This document shows, piece after piece, positions 22,976 to 33,730 of a DNA stretch of 64,000 nt. The translations under genes were made by a program, and so were the position numbers. The stretch is from Anastrepha obliqua. Its lineage: Eukaryota; Arthropoda; Insecta; Diptera; Tephritidae. Within the stretch, counting starts at the first letter, position 1; every line of letters begins with the position of its first letter. Where the stretch lies: the NCBI RefSeq assembly GCF_027943255.1, contig NC_072896.1:124093879-124157878 (forward strand), read 5' to 3'. Under the pieces are notes generated by a model, which did not search any database, was not told the DNA's origin, and saw nothing but the letters and a program-made list of their open reading frames with translations.

Positions 22976-23110
22976 CGTATGCCACCAACACAAACTCAGT
23001 TTTTTCGTACATAAACAGTTGCTAATACCCCTGCTGCGGTGAGAGCCGGTTAACGGTCTAGTGTTGGTCACACCTTTGCGTTCTGTGCATCGTGTGTCGC
23101 TATCATATAA
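22976..23110 (+). repeat. Dispersed repeat R, copy 1
   Basis: Similar to 44616-44775: shared are CACCAACA...CTCAGTTTTTTCGTA, AAACAG/AAACCGCTG, AGCCGGTTAACG(G/C)TCT and a following CACACCTTTGCG/CACGCCTTCCAC block. No terminal structure was recognised. Confidence 0.55.
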
Positions 23111-23253
23111 ATCTCAAAGACTGTTTTCAAAATTAAGTTAAACTAATTTAAATTAATTAAATTTTTGTCTAAACAGAACAGAACTTTTGAGGACAAATAT
23201 AGCTGAAGTCGAAGCTATATTTGGCCTCAAGTTCGATCGTTCTCTACTTATTA

Positions 23254-23900
23254 GGGGTTAGGGGTATTCAGAGGCCCGAAAAAATTATGATTTTCAATAA
23301 TTTTTCTTTGCTAGTCAGTTGCTTTATTTTACAAAAATAAAAACATAGCATTAATACATCAGGTTTCGACTTGACTTTAGCAAAATTTCAAAAAAAAAAA
23401 AATTTTTAATAAATGTAAAAGTTATCGCTTTTGTGTGGAGCCCGTTCCTCCAGAAGTCCCTTGCGGTAATCATCACAAGTCCTTGGAGATTCATCGGATC
23501 AATCGGTCAAGTGAAATTAGTTTTATTAATAGATAATCTTGTGCTTGATCGAAGCTTTTTTTTCAAACAAAACATAAAAAACGAAATTTTTGAAAAAAAT
23601 CCTTCGAGCACGGCACGAGTACATATTGTATGTTTTTCAAAAGCAGTATAAATTTTATTGAAATCAACCAAGCGGTTTTTAAGTTACAGTGACCACCAGT
23701 TCAAAAAACATAGTTTTGAGAAAAACGGATTTAAAGTTTTGCTAGCGATTCCCGGGCGGCCTTTGTTAATTGTTGAATAACTCGAAAAGCATTTGTCGGA
23801 TTCACTTCAAATTTTCACACAATCTTTTAAAGATATTATACTTTAAGAAAATGCAAAAAAAAAAACAAATTTTTGGAAAATTCTGACCACCTCTAACCGC
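23254..23900 (+). mobile_element. GGGGTTAGGGG-ended repeat, copy B2
   Basis: The ends are TTAGGGGTTAGGGGTATTCA and, at 23880-23900, TTCTGACCACCTCTAACCGC. The core GAGAAAAACGGATTTAAAGT is at 23718-23737, about 163 bp from its right end. It retains the empty TTAA site (GGTTTTTAAGTTACAG) that is occupied in B1. Non-coding. Confidence 0.75.
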
Positions 23901-25680
23901 TACAAGGAATGGAAAGTTTAAAAAAAGTGGTTTTTTTATTGCAACATAAGGCAGCAGCACACAAAATAACACTAAAATAAGTTTTTTTTTTAATTTTTTT
24001 CTTCAGATTTTCGTAATTTGCACGTGTCCTAACTTACCGCTTTCGGCAAACTTCATATAGACACAAGCCCATAGGTAATGCCATCAACGGTTTTGTGTGC
24101 ATTATAATCTGAAATTTTCTTATTTTTAAGTACTACTTAATTCGTATGCCGAAAACTTTTTTTAGGTTTGTAACAGAAATATTAACAGCGGCAACAAAGA
24201 GTTAAAGTGTTAGCAGCTAACCGACTGCTTACTGGCTACCCATTCGTGGCCGACAATATGATAATTGCCACACATTCGCCAACACTTTTTCACAACCTCA
24301 TTGGCATGTCGCTGCAACTATGCATTGTGCATATTAACAACTAAAAATTACAAAAGCAAAAAAAAGCGAAATTTGCTAAACCACTCCAGTTAGGCCTACT
24401 GCTGTCTTAAGGCTCCACACTCGTAAATGTCTTTTCATACATCCACACATCTACACATAAGTAGCTTCTGCAAACAACATTTGCTCATCTGCCACGCACA
24501 CATATACGAGTACAACTGCAGTAAGTTTGCTCACCTCTCGTCTTGGCATGCGGAATTAGGCTGCGCTAAGCGTTGAAAATTAAGGTTAATTTCAGGCATT
24601 TATCAGTCAAGAGGCGTGCGTAAAAAATTCTGGTGTACATACAACGTCATGGCCACACCAACGCCACACCACCTGTTTCTAGCCAACAAATGCCAGGTGC
24701 CTATGCAATGCTCGCGCCCGCATACCCATTACGCGGATGTGGGAAATTAACTTTGTGAGTTTTTGTTTTTATTTATTTACTTGCTCATCTATCGGGAGTC
24801 AATAGCGGCGCGCAAAATGTTGGCGTAATTTTTAATGTTTAAAGTAAATAAATAACTCACATTTACATACATACACACACATGCACGCATGCGTTGAATG
24901 CCTTTGTGTTTGGTTTTTTGCTTTTAAACTAAACAGGCACAGTTTTCCCGCCCCGGGTACTGTTTTTTATTTATTTTGTCTGTCTGGTTGCTAGCTTTGT
25001 TGCTACATTTTGTTGTTTTCGCGATCGGTTTTTGCAAAACGTAAATCAGTTAGTTGGCGTGCTTGCCAGGCAGTCTGGGTAGACAGTTGCGAACAGGCCG
25101 GGCGAGTCCGTTTAAAGCTATTAATTTTGTATTCAAATGCGTTAAACGCTTCCTTTTTCAGCTCGAAAACGACAAACAGGTGGATAATTGCTTGTTATTC
25201 GGTTGCTACCATTTCTGATGCGTGATTTTGCTTCTGTTGTTTGTAATTTGTTTTAGTAAGAGAAATGTTTGGTGTATGTGTGGGCTAAGTTATTAGTAAA
25301 TTTTTATAACAGTTATTTTGTAGGAATGTTTTAACTAAAAAATTTACCTTTTCTAGAAATTTAACTCTTCTATAAATTTACCTTTTCTCTGGCTGTTTAA
25401 AAGCTTAGTTTTTAGCAACTTTTTAATTTAGATTTTAAACGTAAAGCAACCTTTACCAAAGCTTTATTTGAAAGATAATTTTCAACAGAGTTGCCTTGTT
25501 AGATGGCACTGCCAAACGGCTGGTGGTCGCTCATTTCTTTTATATCAAAGATAGTCACATTTTCTCATTTTTGCTTTTTTTTGTGATTATTTTCAGTAGA
25601 GAAAGCGGAGCGATTCCGTTTAAGTAATCCAAGTATTTTGTTCCTTGTCGTAAGTTTTTAATGTAAATTAGGTCCGTACA
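23901..25680. other. Unassigned, partly GC-richer stretch
   Basis: Region 24180-25230 is GC-richer and looks unique (single copy). No exon could be supported. Confidence 0.35.
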
Positions 25681-25960
25681 AAGCTTGATTATAATAAGAA
25701 GTAAACTGAAGAAATTTTGAAACAAAAAATTTTTTTTGATATTAATTCAATGTAGAAAATTTTGTTTAAATTTCTTAAAGTGAGGATACTCGGTTCTCGG
25801 TGAAAAAATAAAATATTTTTGAGGATAAATATAATTTTAAAGAAAAAAAATTTGTTATACTTTTCGGGATAAATTTTTAAAGAAAATTGTTTTGTTAAAA
25901 TTTTTAAAGAAAATTTTCTTGTTAAACATTTTTGCTTATAATATGTTTTTTATAATATTT
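25681..25960 (+). repeat. Dispersed unit related to the 52.2-53.2 kb array
   Basis: AAGCTTGATTATAATAAGAAGTAAACTG, then GAAATTTTGAAA, TTCAATGTAGAAAATTTTG and a 'cggttctcgg' segment repeat the order of the units at 52470 and 52794. Confidence 0.5.
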
Positions 25961-26814
25961 CAAAAATGTCCCCCCTCAGAATTTTTCTTATTTTTTTTCA
26001 TTAATATTTAGCTAAGAATCGGTAATCCCTGAAAGATTTATAGTGGATTCTAGGAGTCATTTATTTAATAATTACAAACTAAAATTATTCCTCCATAATT
26101 TAGAAGTAAAAATATTTTTGCTCTTTGAATGTATCTGATTCAACTTAACTGTAAAATTGGTTGAGAAATATTATAAATTTATACTTAGATGAAAGTAAAA
26201 CAAAAGCTGAGGAATTTGAGAGGGAAATCAATCCTCTTCATCAATACCTAGAGTTCCAAGTTTTAGCCTCGATTCAATTCTCTTAAAGCTCTATAAATTG
26301 GGGCATTGACGGCATAAATATTTTTAAGTTTTTTAAGGAAAAAAGTTCATTATTCCAAAAACAGCTTTCTAGAAGAAAGATGCAAACAATTATCCCATCA
26401 AAAATACCAAAGGCAATTGAGAGGGAGAGAATAGTTGTCTTGCAGTTTAATGATTGGATTGATTATAGAAAGCTTTTAGGGAATTATAGTATCAGCTATT
26501 ATTGAAAAAAAAATTTAACTATATTATATTTCTTTAAGAACAAATTTGAGCAAAAAACAAAATTTTGTTCAAAATTTTTTTTCTAAAAAAATATTTTATT
26601 TTACAAAATTAAAAAAATGTTATTGTTTAAAATGTTAAAAATAACTAAAGATATTTGAGTTTAAAATACTCAACACCAAAATTTTAATTAGTAAACTAAA
26701 ATAAATAATTATTTTTTAAATTATTATTTAAAATTAAATATCTTTCGTTTTAATTTTTAAAATTATTATATAAAATTAAATGTTTTTTGTGAAGTAATAA
26801 CTTTTTTAAGGTGT
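25961..26814. other. Very AT-rich low-complexity stretch
   Basis: Nothing recognisable; long A/T runs and imperfect AAATTA repeats. Confidence 0.4.
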
Positions 26815-27303
26815 TAGGGGTAGTCAGAGGCCCAAAAAAATGAAGACTTTCAATAATTTTTTTTTGCTGGTCAATTGCTTTGTTTTGATTTGACTTCAGC
26901 AAAATTAAAAACAAAATAATTAATAATTATAAAAGTTATCGCATTTTGTGTGGAGCCCGTTTCTCCAGAAGTCCCTTGCGGTGGCCATCACAAGTCCTTG
27001 GAGATTCATCTAAAGTCAATGGGACAAGAGAAATTAGTTTTATCGATAGATAATCGTGTGCCTGATCGAAGTTTTTTTTTTCAAAATTAACAACATGGCG
27101 GCCTCGGGAAATATTATTCAGATTTTCGAGAAAAAAACCGGAATTGTTATCGATTCTGGGGCGGCCTTTGTTAATTGTTGAATAACTCAAAAAGCATTTG
27201 CCGGATTCACTTTAAATTTTCACACAATAGTCTTAAGATATTAGAATTCAAAAAATGCGAAAACAAAAAAACAATTTATTGAAAATTCTGACCACCCCTA
27301 ACC
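26815..27303 (+). mobile_element. GGGGTTAGGGG-ended repeat, copy B3 (internally deleted)
   Basis: Starts GTGTTAGGGGTAGTCAGAGG and ends TGACCACCCCTAACCCC. Compared with B2 it lacks about 160 bp in the middle; the remaining 3' half (TTTGTTAATTGTTGAATAAC) matches B2 closely. Non-coding. Confidence 0.75.
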
Positions 27304-27428
27304 CCGTAAGTAGTTTGTCTTTTTTATTCCGATTTTGTTGAAAAATGGAGCTCACGGACGTCCAAACAGTTGAAGAACTTGCTTCCACTGATTATTCAAG
27401 TTTAAAATATATTTCAGTAAATATAATA

Positions 27429-27690
27429 CGGCGACCGCCATTTCGAATGGGTGTATGACTGCCATTTGGAAGGGTTCAAATCTCCGTGCACGAAATCGGT
27501 CGCCCTTCGGCAAGCATTGGCAAAACTCCGAGTGTATTTCTGTCTTGAAAAGTTCCTCATAAAAAACTATCTGCTGTTCGAACTCGGCTTAAAACTGTAG
27601 ATTCCTCCATTTGTAAAATAACAGCAAGGCGCACAGTACAAATATGAGGAGTTCGGCCAAACTCCCAAAAAGGGTATAAGCGCCAATTAC
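27429..27690 (+). mobile_element. tRNA-derived SINE, copy 1
   Basis: The head GGCGACCGCCATTTCGAATG and TGACTGCCATT are followed by a B-box-like GGTTCAAATCTC. Then come the body blocks GGCAAAACTCCGAGTGTATT, CTCATAAAAA, and GAGGAGTTCGGCCAAACTCC with AAGCGCCAATTA at the end, followed by a TATG run. Pol III A/B boxes and the same body in six places support a SINE. Confidence 0.75.
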
Positions 27691-28202
27691 ATATATGTAT
27701 GTATGTATAAATAAAACACTAAGAGTTTTTTTAAGTATACAACTTCTCTAACTTTCTGCTGCCTTTTCTCTTTTTTTAACAAGCGCCTCAATTACAATTT
27801 TTTTAATTTGTATTAAAAAGATATTTTATTTAAAGGAAAAATTACTATTATTATTACCACGTAATTCGAAGAAAAACAGTAATACTCGTTACTCGTTTTT
27901 TATTTATAATTTAATTTTAATTATTCACAAAAGTTCCACTACACTGCTTATCACGGGCAAAAACTGAAATTGCAACAAAAATTTCAAGTACGTGCCGATA
28001 AATTGGCGTTAACTGAGTACCCGCAAAGGTATTTTATGCAAAAAAAAAAACAATTTCTGACATTTTGAAGTATTCGGAAACCAAAAACAAAAAAAAAGAA
28101 ATAACGACACATTTGAAAATTTTTTTTCGCCAGGTATATTAAGTCATTTAAATTACTGTGCAAATGTCCAAATTACCTACCTTAATTTTTTTAGTATTTA
28201 AC

Positions 28203-28436
28203 CGAGCTTCTCGTCGTATTTGTGGTGTGCTTCTTGATGTTGTTCCACAAAGGGAGGGACCTGCAGTATTGAGCCGAATCCGGACGGCAAATGGTTTTTA
28301 CTAGTAGCTTTTTCATAGCAGCAATACGCTGTTAGGAAAAAATTTAATTTTTTTTCATACTGGAGGTTTCTAGTCTGGGCAGCACCAAATGGTATTCAGG
28401 CACCAACCCATTCGGATATGATTGCCGTTGTACCTG
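28203..28436 (-). mobile_element. tRNA-derived SINE, copy 2
   Basis: On the minus strand: CCGAATGGGTTGGTGCCTGA head at about 28410, then GAAAAAGCT, a GTCCCTCCCTTTGTGGAACA block and a CACACCACAAATACGACGAG tail at 28203-28245. The B-box region is degraded. Confidence 0.7.
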
Positions 28437-28649
28437 TACCAAACTGTAAGAAAAAAATTGATTGTTGTCTATATTAAAAATTCTGAGAACCTTACTTTTC
28501 TTAATACTGAATTTAGCAAAGCGGAATTTTTAAATGCATCATCGCAATATACTATAGAATTTCATCAAGTAGAATTTTAAAATACAGAAATTGAACACCC
28601 AGAATTTTGAGAACTATTGATATCGACAACTACGGCTTGACAGCTGAGA

Positions 28650-28985
28650 ATGTCAAACTGTGTTTTGACATTTCTGTTCAGTTAGGCTTGGCAAGTCATT
28701 ATGAATCGTTTCACGCCGGAGCAACGCTTCGAAATTGTGGAAATTTACTTTGAAAAAAAAATCTTTTTGTTAAGTTAACAGAGCGAAGTGTTGAAGAAGA
28801 CACGAAATGTCCATTCCTCATCGTTCTCAACTTGTTGATAATTGTCCTTGGTGGTCGCGCACGACTTGAAGCCGAATAACCATCGTTTGCCTCGCTATTT
28901 CGCTGATTGGGATCATTTAGAGTTATTATTCAGATTTATTGCAAAAAGTAGTCAAAAATTTGACTGATCGAACGAAGTTATCTAT
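28650..28985 (+). mobile_element. DD36D-type Tc1-mariner relic D (heavily deleted)
   Basis: ATG at 28701 opens MNRFTPEQRFEIVEIYFEK, the N-terminus of this transposase family. After stops, LKPNNHRLPRYFADW and FIAKS follow (linker before the first catalytic Asp). Everything between and after is missing. Confidence 0.65.
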
Positions 28986-29070
28986 CAGAGTATAATAAAA
29001 AAACAGTGCGTGTACACATAACAAAAGGGAAACTTTCAAGACTGACAAAGAAAGAGGGAGGGAGCCGAAA

Positions 29071-29076
29071 GAGAAT

Positions 29077-29109
<33 letters not shown>

Positions 29110-29110
29110 A
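29071..29110 (+). repeat. (GA)n microsatellite
   Basis: Imperfect GAGAGA tract with A-rich end. Confidence 0.9.
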
Positions 29111-29474
29111 AAAAAATATATATCTAAATAAATTCACAACATTTGCCGAGAATACAAATAGACAAAAATTACAAAAAACGGAGAAGGGTCGACAGGTGTA
29201 GGCAAACGCCGGACACAAACCGTGGCAACAACGCGCACTACTCCGAGCGTTCATCACCCACACAAACGCAGCGATTCCAGGACCGCAACAACGGTACAAA
29301 TTACCGCAAGGCAATACCTAAATCCGACACCGGAATGGATAGCACTGTATAGTACGCACAAGCACTAGCCAGGAAACGGAAATAAGGGCCAAAAAGTAGG
29401 CAGTGTTATTTCTCACTAGAAATTAGCAACCACATGGAAAAACTCATGAAAAATAGCCTAAAGTGCATCTAAGA

Positions 29475-30500
29475 TAAAGGGTGATTTTTTAGCTATTATC
29501 TTTTTAAACAGTTGACGCACGTTTCGTGTTTTGTTTCACTGCCAAACATCTTCAGTTGGGTCTATAATTTAACCATGAATCGTCTTACAAACGAACAACG
29601 CTTGCAAATCATTGAATTTTTTTTATAAAAATGCGTGTTCTGTTAAGAAAGTTTAAAGTCGAAAAATTATGTTCAGCGACGAAGCTCATTTTTGGATCAA
29701 TGGGTACGTAAATAAGCAGAATTGTCGATTTTAGAGTGAAGATCAGCCAGAAGAATTGCAAGAGCTACCAATGTATCCAGAAAAGGTCACTGTTTGGTGC
29801 GGTTTATGGGCTGGAGGTATCATTGGACCGTACTTCTTCAAAGATGCTGCGAATCGCAACGTAATTGTGAATGGTGAGCGCTACCATGAAATGATATCCA
29901 ACTTTATTTTGCCCTAAATGCAAGAGCTTGACTTGCATGACATGTGGTTTCAGCAAGACGAAGCCACATGCCACACAGCACGCGTAACAATGGACTTGTT
30001 GAAAGGCGAGTTCGGTGAACATTTTATTTCACGTTCGGGACCTGTCAATTGACCACCCAGATCGTGCGATATAACGCCTTTCGATTATTTTTTGTGGGGC
30101 TATGTTAAAGCTCATGTCTATTCAGACAAGCCTGCTTCAATTAACGCATTGGAAGACAACATTAAAGCATTTATATGTGAGATACCGGCCGGAACATTGG
30201 AAAGAGTATGCGCAGTCGCGGTCAACATTTGCATGAAATAATCTTCAAACATTAAATTATATGGACTGTACTATTGATTTAAATAAAAATAGCTCTCTCT
30301 CTCTCCTTTTCCTCTACGTTACATCTTTATTCTCTCTAGCGGAACGAAAATGCCCAAAACGTTGCATGGCCTTAAAATTTTCCTCCATTCCCGCTCGTCT
30401 ATCGACGCCTAAGAAGTTTCACTTCAAAAAATCATTCCAACAATATTTCGGTTTTGTGTTATCATTTTAAGTACTCAAGCTCTTAAAAAACACCCTTTTA
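29475..30500 (+). mobile_element. DD36D-type Tc1-mariner relic E (internal deletion)
   Basis: TA then AAGGGTGATTTTTTAGC at 29477; the right end reads CACCCTTTTA at about 30500. ATG at 29575 starts MNRLTNEQRLQIIEF. After about 25 codons the sequence jumps to KIMFSDEAHFWINGYVNKQN (about 29665) and continues through VTVWCGLWAGGIIGPYFF, MWFQQDEATCHTA and PPRSCDITPFDYFLWGYVKAH to about 30240. There are several stops. DNA-binding helices 2 and onward and the linker are deleted. Confidence 0.85.
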
Positions 30501-32438
30501 TAATAAAAGTTTCATACTTAACCCAGTTTTATCTTCATTTATTACATCGAAAATTCATCCGTACATGCAATATCGAAGTTCAACCGGATTCACAAGCAGC
30601 AGTTAGTTTGAAATAAAAATAGTTGCTACAGACCCAGAAATACTTGTGTTTTTCTAAAATATTGACAATTAATAAAAATATTGACAAATATTGACCGTTT
30701 CTTGTTCGTTGTTATTCTTCTACTTAATTCTGTTTAACTATTTGTTCAGTTTAAAACAAAAACAATGAAAACGTAATAATTTCCTTTGTACCAGCAATCA
30801 AATAAATTATAATACAAAGCGTTTTAAGAATTATAAATATGTGCATAAGAAATATGTTTGTATGTATGTAGTCTGTACTTAATACGTTTGCAGTTTTTTT
30901 CTTGCTCAAAGCATTCCACTCCAAAGTACTCAAGTCCAGCAAAGCTCCGCCGTGTTTAATTTGCAAAATGTATCAATTACCCACACTTAATGTTTTTGAA
31001 TTGGTGCTTAGAATTTCCTATAATTACTACAACAAAAAGAATACAATAACAATAGCATAAGTAGCCAGCGGGTAATGATATCACTGAAAGACTAAAAAGC
31101 CACTTCAAAGAATTAGGTACACCCAAAAGAATTTGTAGAAATAAAAAACATGAAAATAAATAGAAAAGCAAAATTGTGTAGGTTGTAAGCAGCCAATTTG
31201 TGCAAAGATTAAGCGGTAATAATCATAATTTTAAGCGGTTTAATAGTAGCGTCCCAGCAACAAAACACCAAACAAAGGGAGTTATTTCGTGAGAAAAAAA
31301 GGAAAAATATGTTTACTCATGTGGAGCTCTTAAAAAGGCATTTCAACGCAAACAAGAATAAATTTCTTAAGAAATTATGCAACAATCAAATGAATGGCTA
31401 CTCGTAAAAATACCAATAAAATTCTACTAATAAAGTTATGTCGATTTTTATTCATAGTCAACTCCGCAACCAAATTAGTGAGTGAAACAATATCGGCTAC
31501 AAATTTATGGCGTTCAAGTTCACGGTCAAGAAGAAGTGTCAATGTATAAATTAGTGTGAGTTATTTATGCTTACGAGTATGTAGGACACATATGTATGTA
31601 CATGCACGCATACATATGTATGCTAGTATAAAATGTAAATGTGTAGTGTCACAACTAATGGAAATTGATGTTGTTGCGTAAGTCCAACATACTAAAGGCC
31701 TAACTAAACAAGCGATACGCTTGTAGGCTTGTTAATTGAAATCCCTTAAAAAAAATATAAAAAAACAATTTTCCCTTTTTCATTATTTTTATGTTAATTT
31801 TTACACGTGTTAAGTTCAGAGATGTAGAGTTTTAATGCGTATAACGGCCGGTTTGAGAAATCTTTGTTGCTTTACTACTCTCAGTTGCTTTGCACTACTT
31901 CACTTCATTCATATTGAGAGCCACCTATGGAGAGTTTAGTTGTTTAGTAGGGGCAAGGAAAGTGTGAAAAGGCCAATGTTTTTTTTTTGTACGCATTTGT
32001 TGACGCGAGCACTTTTGCTTTTATTTTTAATTTCCCTTGCCCGCTTTTTTGTGCTTATTCGCTGCTTAAGTTATGAGTATTTGCGTAGAATACTAACTTG
32101 AAAAATAAACGGGGCATAAATGAGTGTGTGCTCGCTCGCCCCTTAGCAGCCAACAACTTCTCGTACTCGTATTAAGTCGTTTATCGAGTATAAACGAGTG
32201 ACGACTATTTGCATAAAGTATGTATTTAGAGATAACTTTTTAACCACAATTCTGTATGTAGAGGTAGATATTCATGTATGCAAATTGATTTTTTTTTTGC
32301 CATACATACAAAGGGGTGGATAAATTAACAATGAGAAATCTATTATTTTTTAAATTTCAAAAGTCACGGCCAACGGTTACGGGGGAAACTCGAGAATAGC
32401 GACTGCAGGTAAAATACAGCAAAATAAAATGAGTTACT
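30501..32438. other. Unassigned stretch
   Basis: No gene recognised. CATA/TATG run at 31590-31630. Two 60-70 codon frames at 30751-31171 (minus) lack motifs and are hydrophobic from T-rich DNA. Confidence 0.4.
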
Positions 32439-32998
32439 TCGGGCGACGTAGCCGAATGTTTTGGAGCGTGACTACCATTCAGGGTTATGTTTGAATATGA
32501 ATATGTTTGAATGGGTTGAATTTTAATAGGTCGAGCCAAGGAGCACCAAAAGATGTGGTGGCTCCTAAAACACTCAGGCTAAAAAAGCCCATTGTATTTA
32601 GAGCTCTGGAAAGAGAGTAGATAGTCAAGGAGGGAAGGAGAAAAGTATTAGAGAAAGAGATAGAAAAGAATAGAGACAGAGACAAAGGTAGTTAGTCCTG
32701 TGAGAATATTCCAGATTCTTTGACAAATCTGTACCCATTCAGGGTACGTAGGTTCGAATCTTCGTGCATGAAGCACCAAAATGTCGGAAAGAGTTTTTTT
32801 CTAATACCGGTCGGCAATGGCAAACCTCCGAGTATATTTCTGCCATGAAAAAGCTCCTCATAAAAAGCCATCGGCCGTTCAGAGTGTGCTTAAAACTGTA
32901 AGTCCCTCCATTTGTGGAACAACATCAAGACGCACGCCACTAATAAAACGAGGAGCTCGGGCAACACCTAACAGAAGTGTATGCGCCAATTATTAATT
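32439..32998 (+). mobile_element. tRNA-derived SINE, copy 3, split by a 249-bp insertion
   Basis: The A-box head CGACGTAGCCGAATGTTTTG is at 32443, then TGACTACCATTCAGGGT. The sequence resumes at 32735 with CCATTCAGGGT, then the B box GGTTCGAATCTTCGTGC, GGCAAACCTCCGAGTATATT, AGCTCCTCATAAAAA and GTCCCTCCATTTGTGGAACA. It ends at TATGCGCCAATTA. Confidence 0.8.
32486..32734. mobile_element. 249-bp insertion with 11-bp target duplication (CCATTCAGGGT)
   Basis: The 11-bp sequence CCATTCAGGGT occurs at 32475-32485 and 32735-32745. The insert has a purine-rich GAGAAAGAGATAG segment and no long inverted ends, which fits a retroposon. Its family is not recognised. Confidence 0.7.
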
Positions 32999-32999
32999 T

Positions 33000-33697
33000 T
33001 ATTTATCTTTATACATAATTCACAAATAATTTCTTGAAAATTTTTTTCCTGAGCGTAATTAGACACCATTTTATTTCGAGTTTTCAAATTTACTCTCATT
33101 ATGGGTTCAAGTTATCGTGTCCCTATGTAGTTATATCAATTACCATACGTCTACATTTAGTAAACCTTCTGTTTTTTCGATAGGATTTATTTCTTAAATA
33201 CTAATTAAATTTGTGTGCTAATATTTTTTTAAGTACCTCAAATATTTTTGTTGACACGTAATTCAACGCCCCCTTTTGCGTTGTGGTTTCCACAAGTAAA
33301 TTAGTATTTACCAGCCTTTTTTTAACGATTCTGACTAATGGGTTTCGGTTGGCTGATGACACCATCTAAATACTGAATTCAGTTTGTCAAATCTTTCAAT
33401 ACTACTTTATATATATTTCTGTGTGTATGTGTGTGTGTATATAGGTGTATTTGTTCATACTATATTTAGTAGGATTATTGCGTGCTTTAAATTTCATTAC
33501 CAAATAATTTATTGCTAGGAAACTGCTGCTTCTTCTTACTATGCTTTTGTTGCCCACGGTAATTGGGGTAGCAATTTTTTTTTCGTATGAAAAATTTTAT
33601 TTATGATTTTTACGTTGAATTTTGGTTATGCTCTGTTAAATTGTACATTCTGCCAAAGCGTGAACGGCCTAAAATGAAAGCGATTTGCTCATAAGTT

Positions 33698-33730
<33 letters not shown>

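Noticed and set aside
23252..23268. TTAGGGGTTAGGGG looks like a telomeric repeat
   Set aside because: Only two units, and it recurs as the terminal repeat of the B family with an inverted partner. Flies do not use TTAGGG telomeres.
26936..27190. Frames of 65-84 codons shared among the B repeats
   Set aside because: Corresponding positions in B1 and B2 fall in different frames with stops, so the similarity is at DNA level only.
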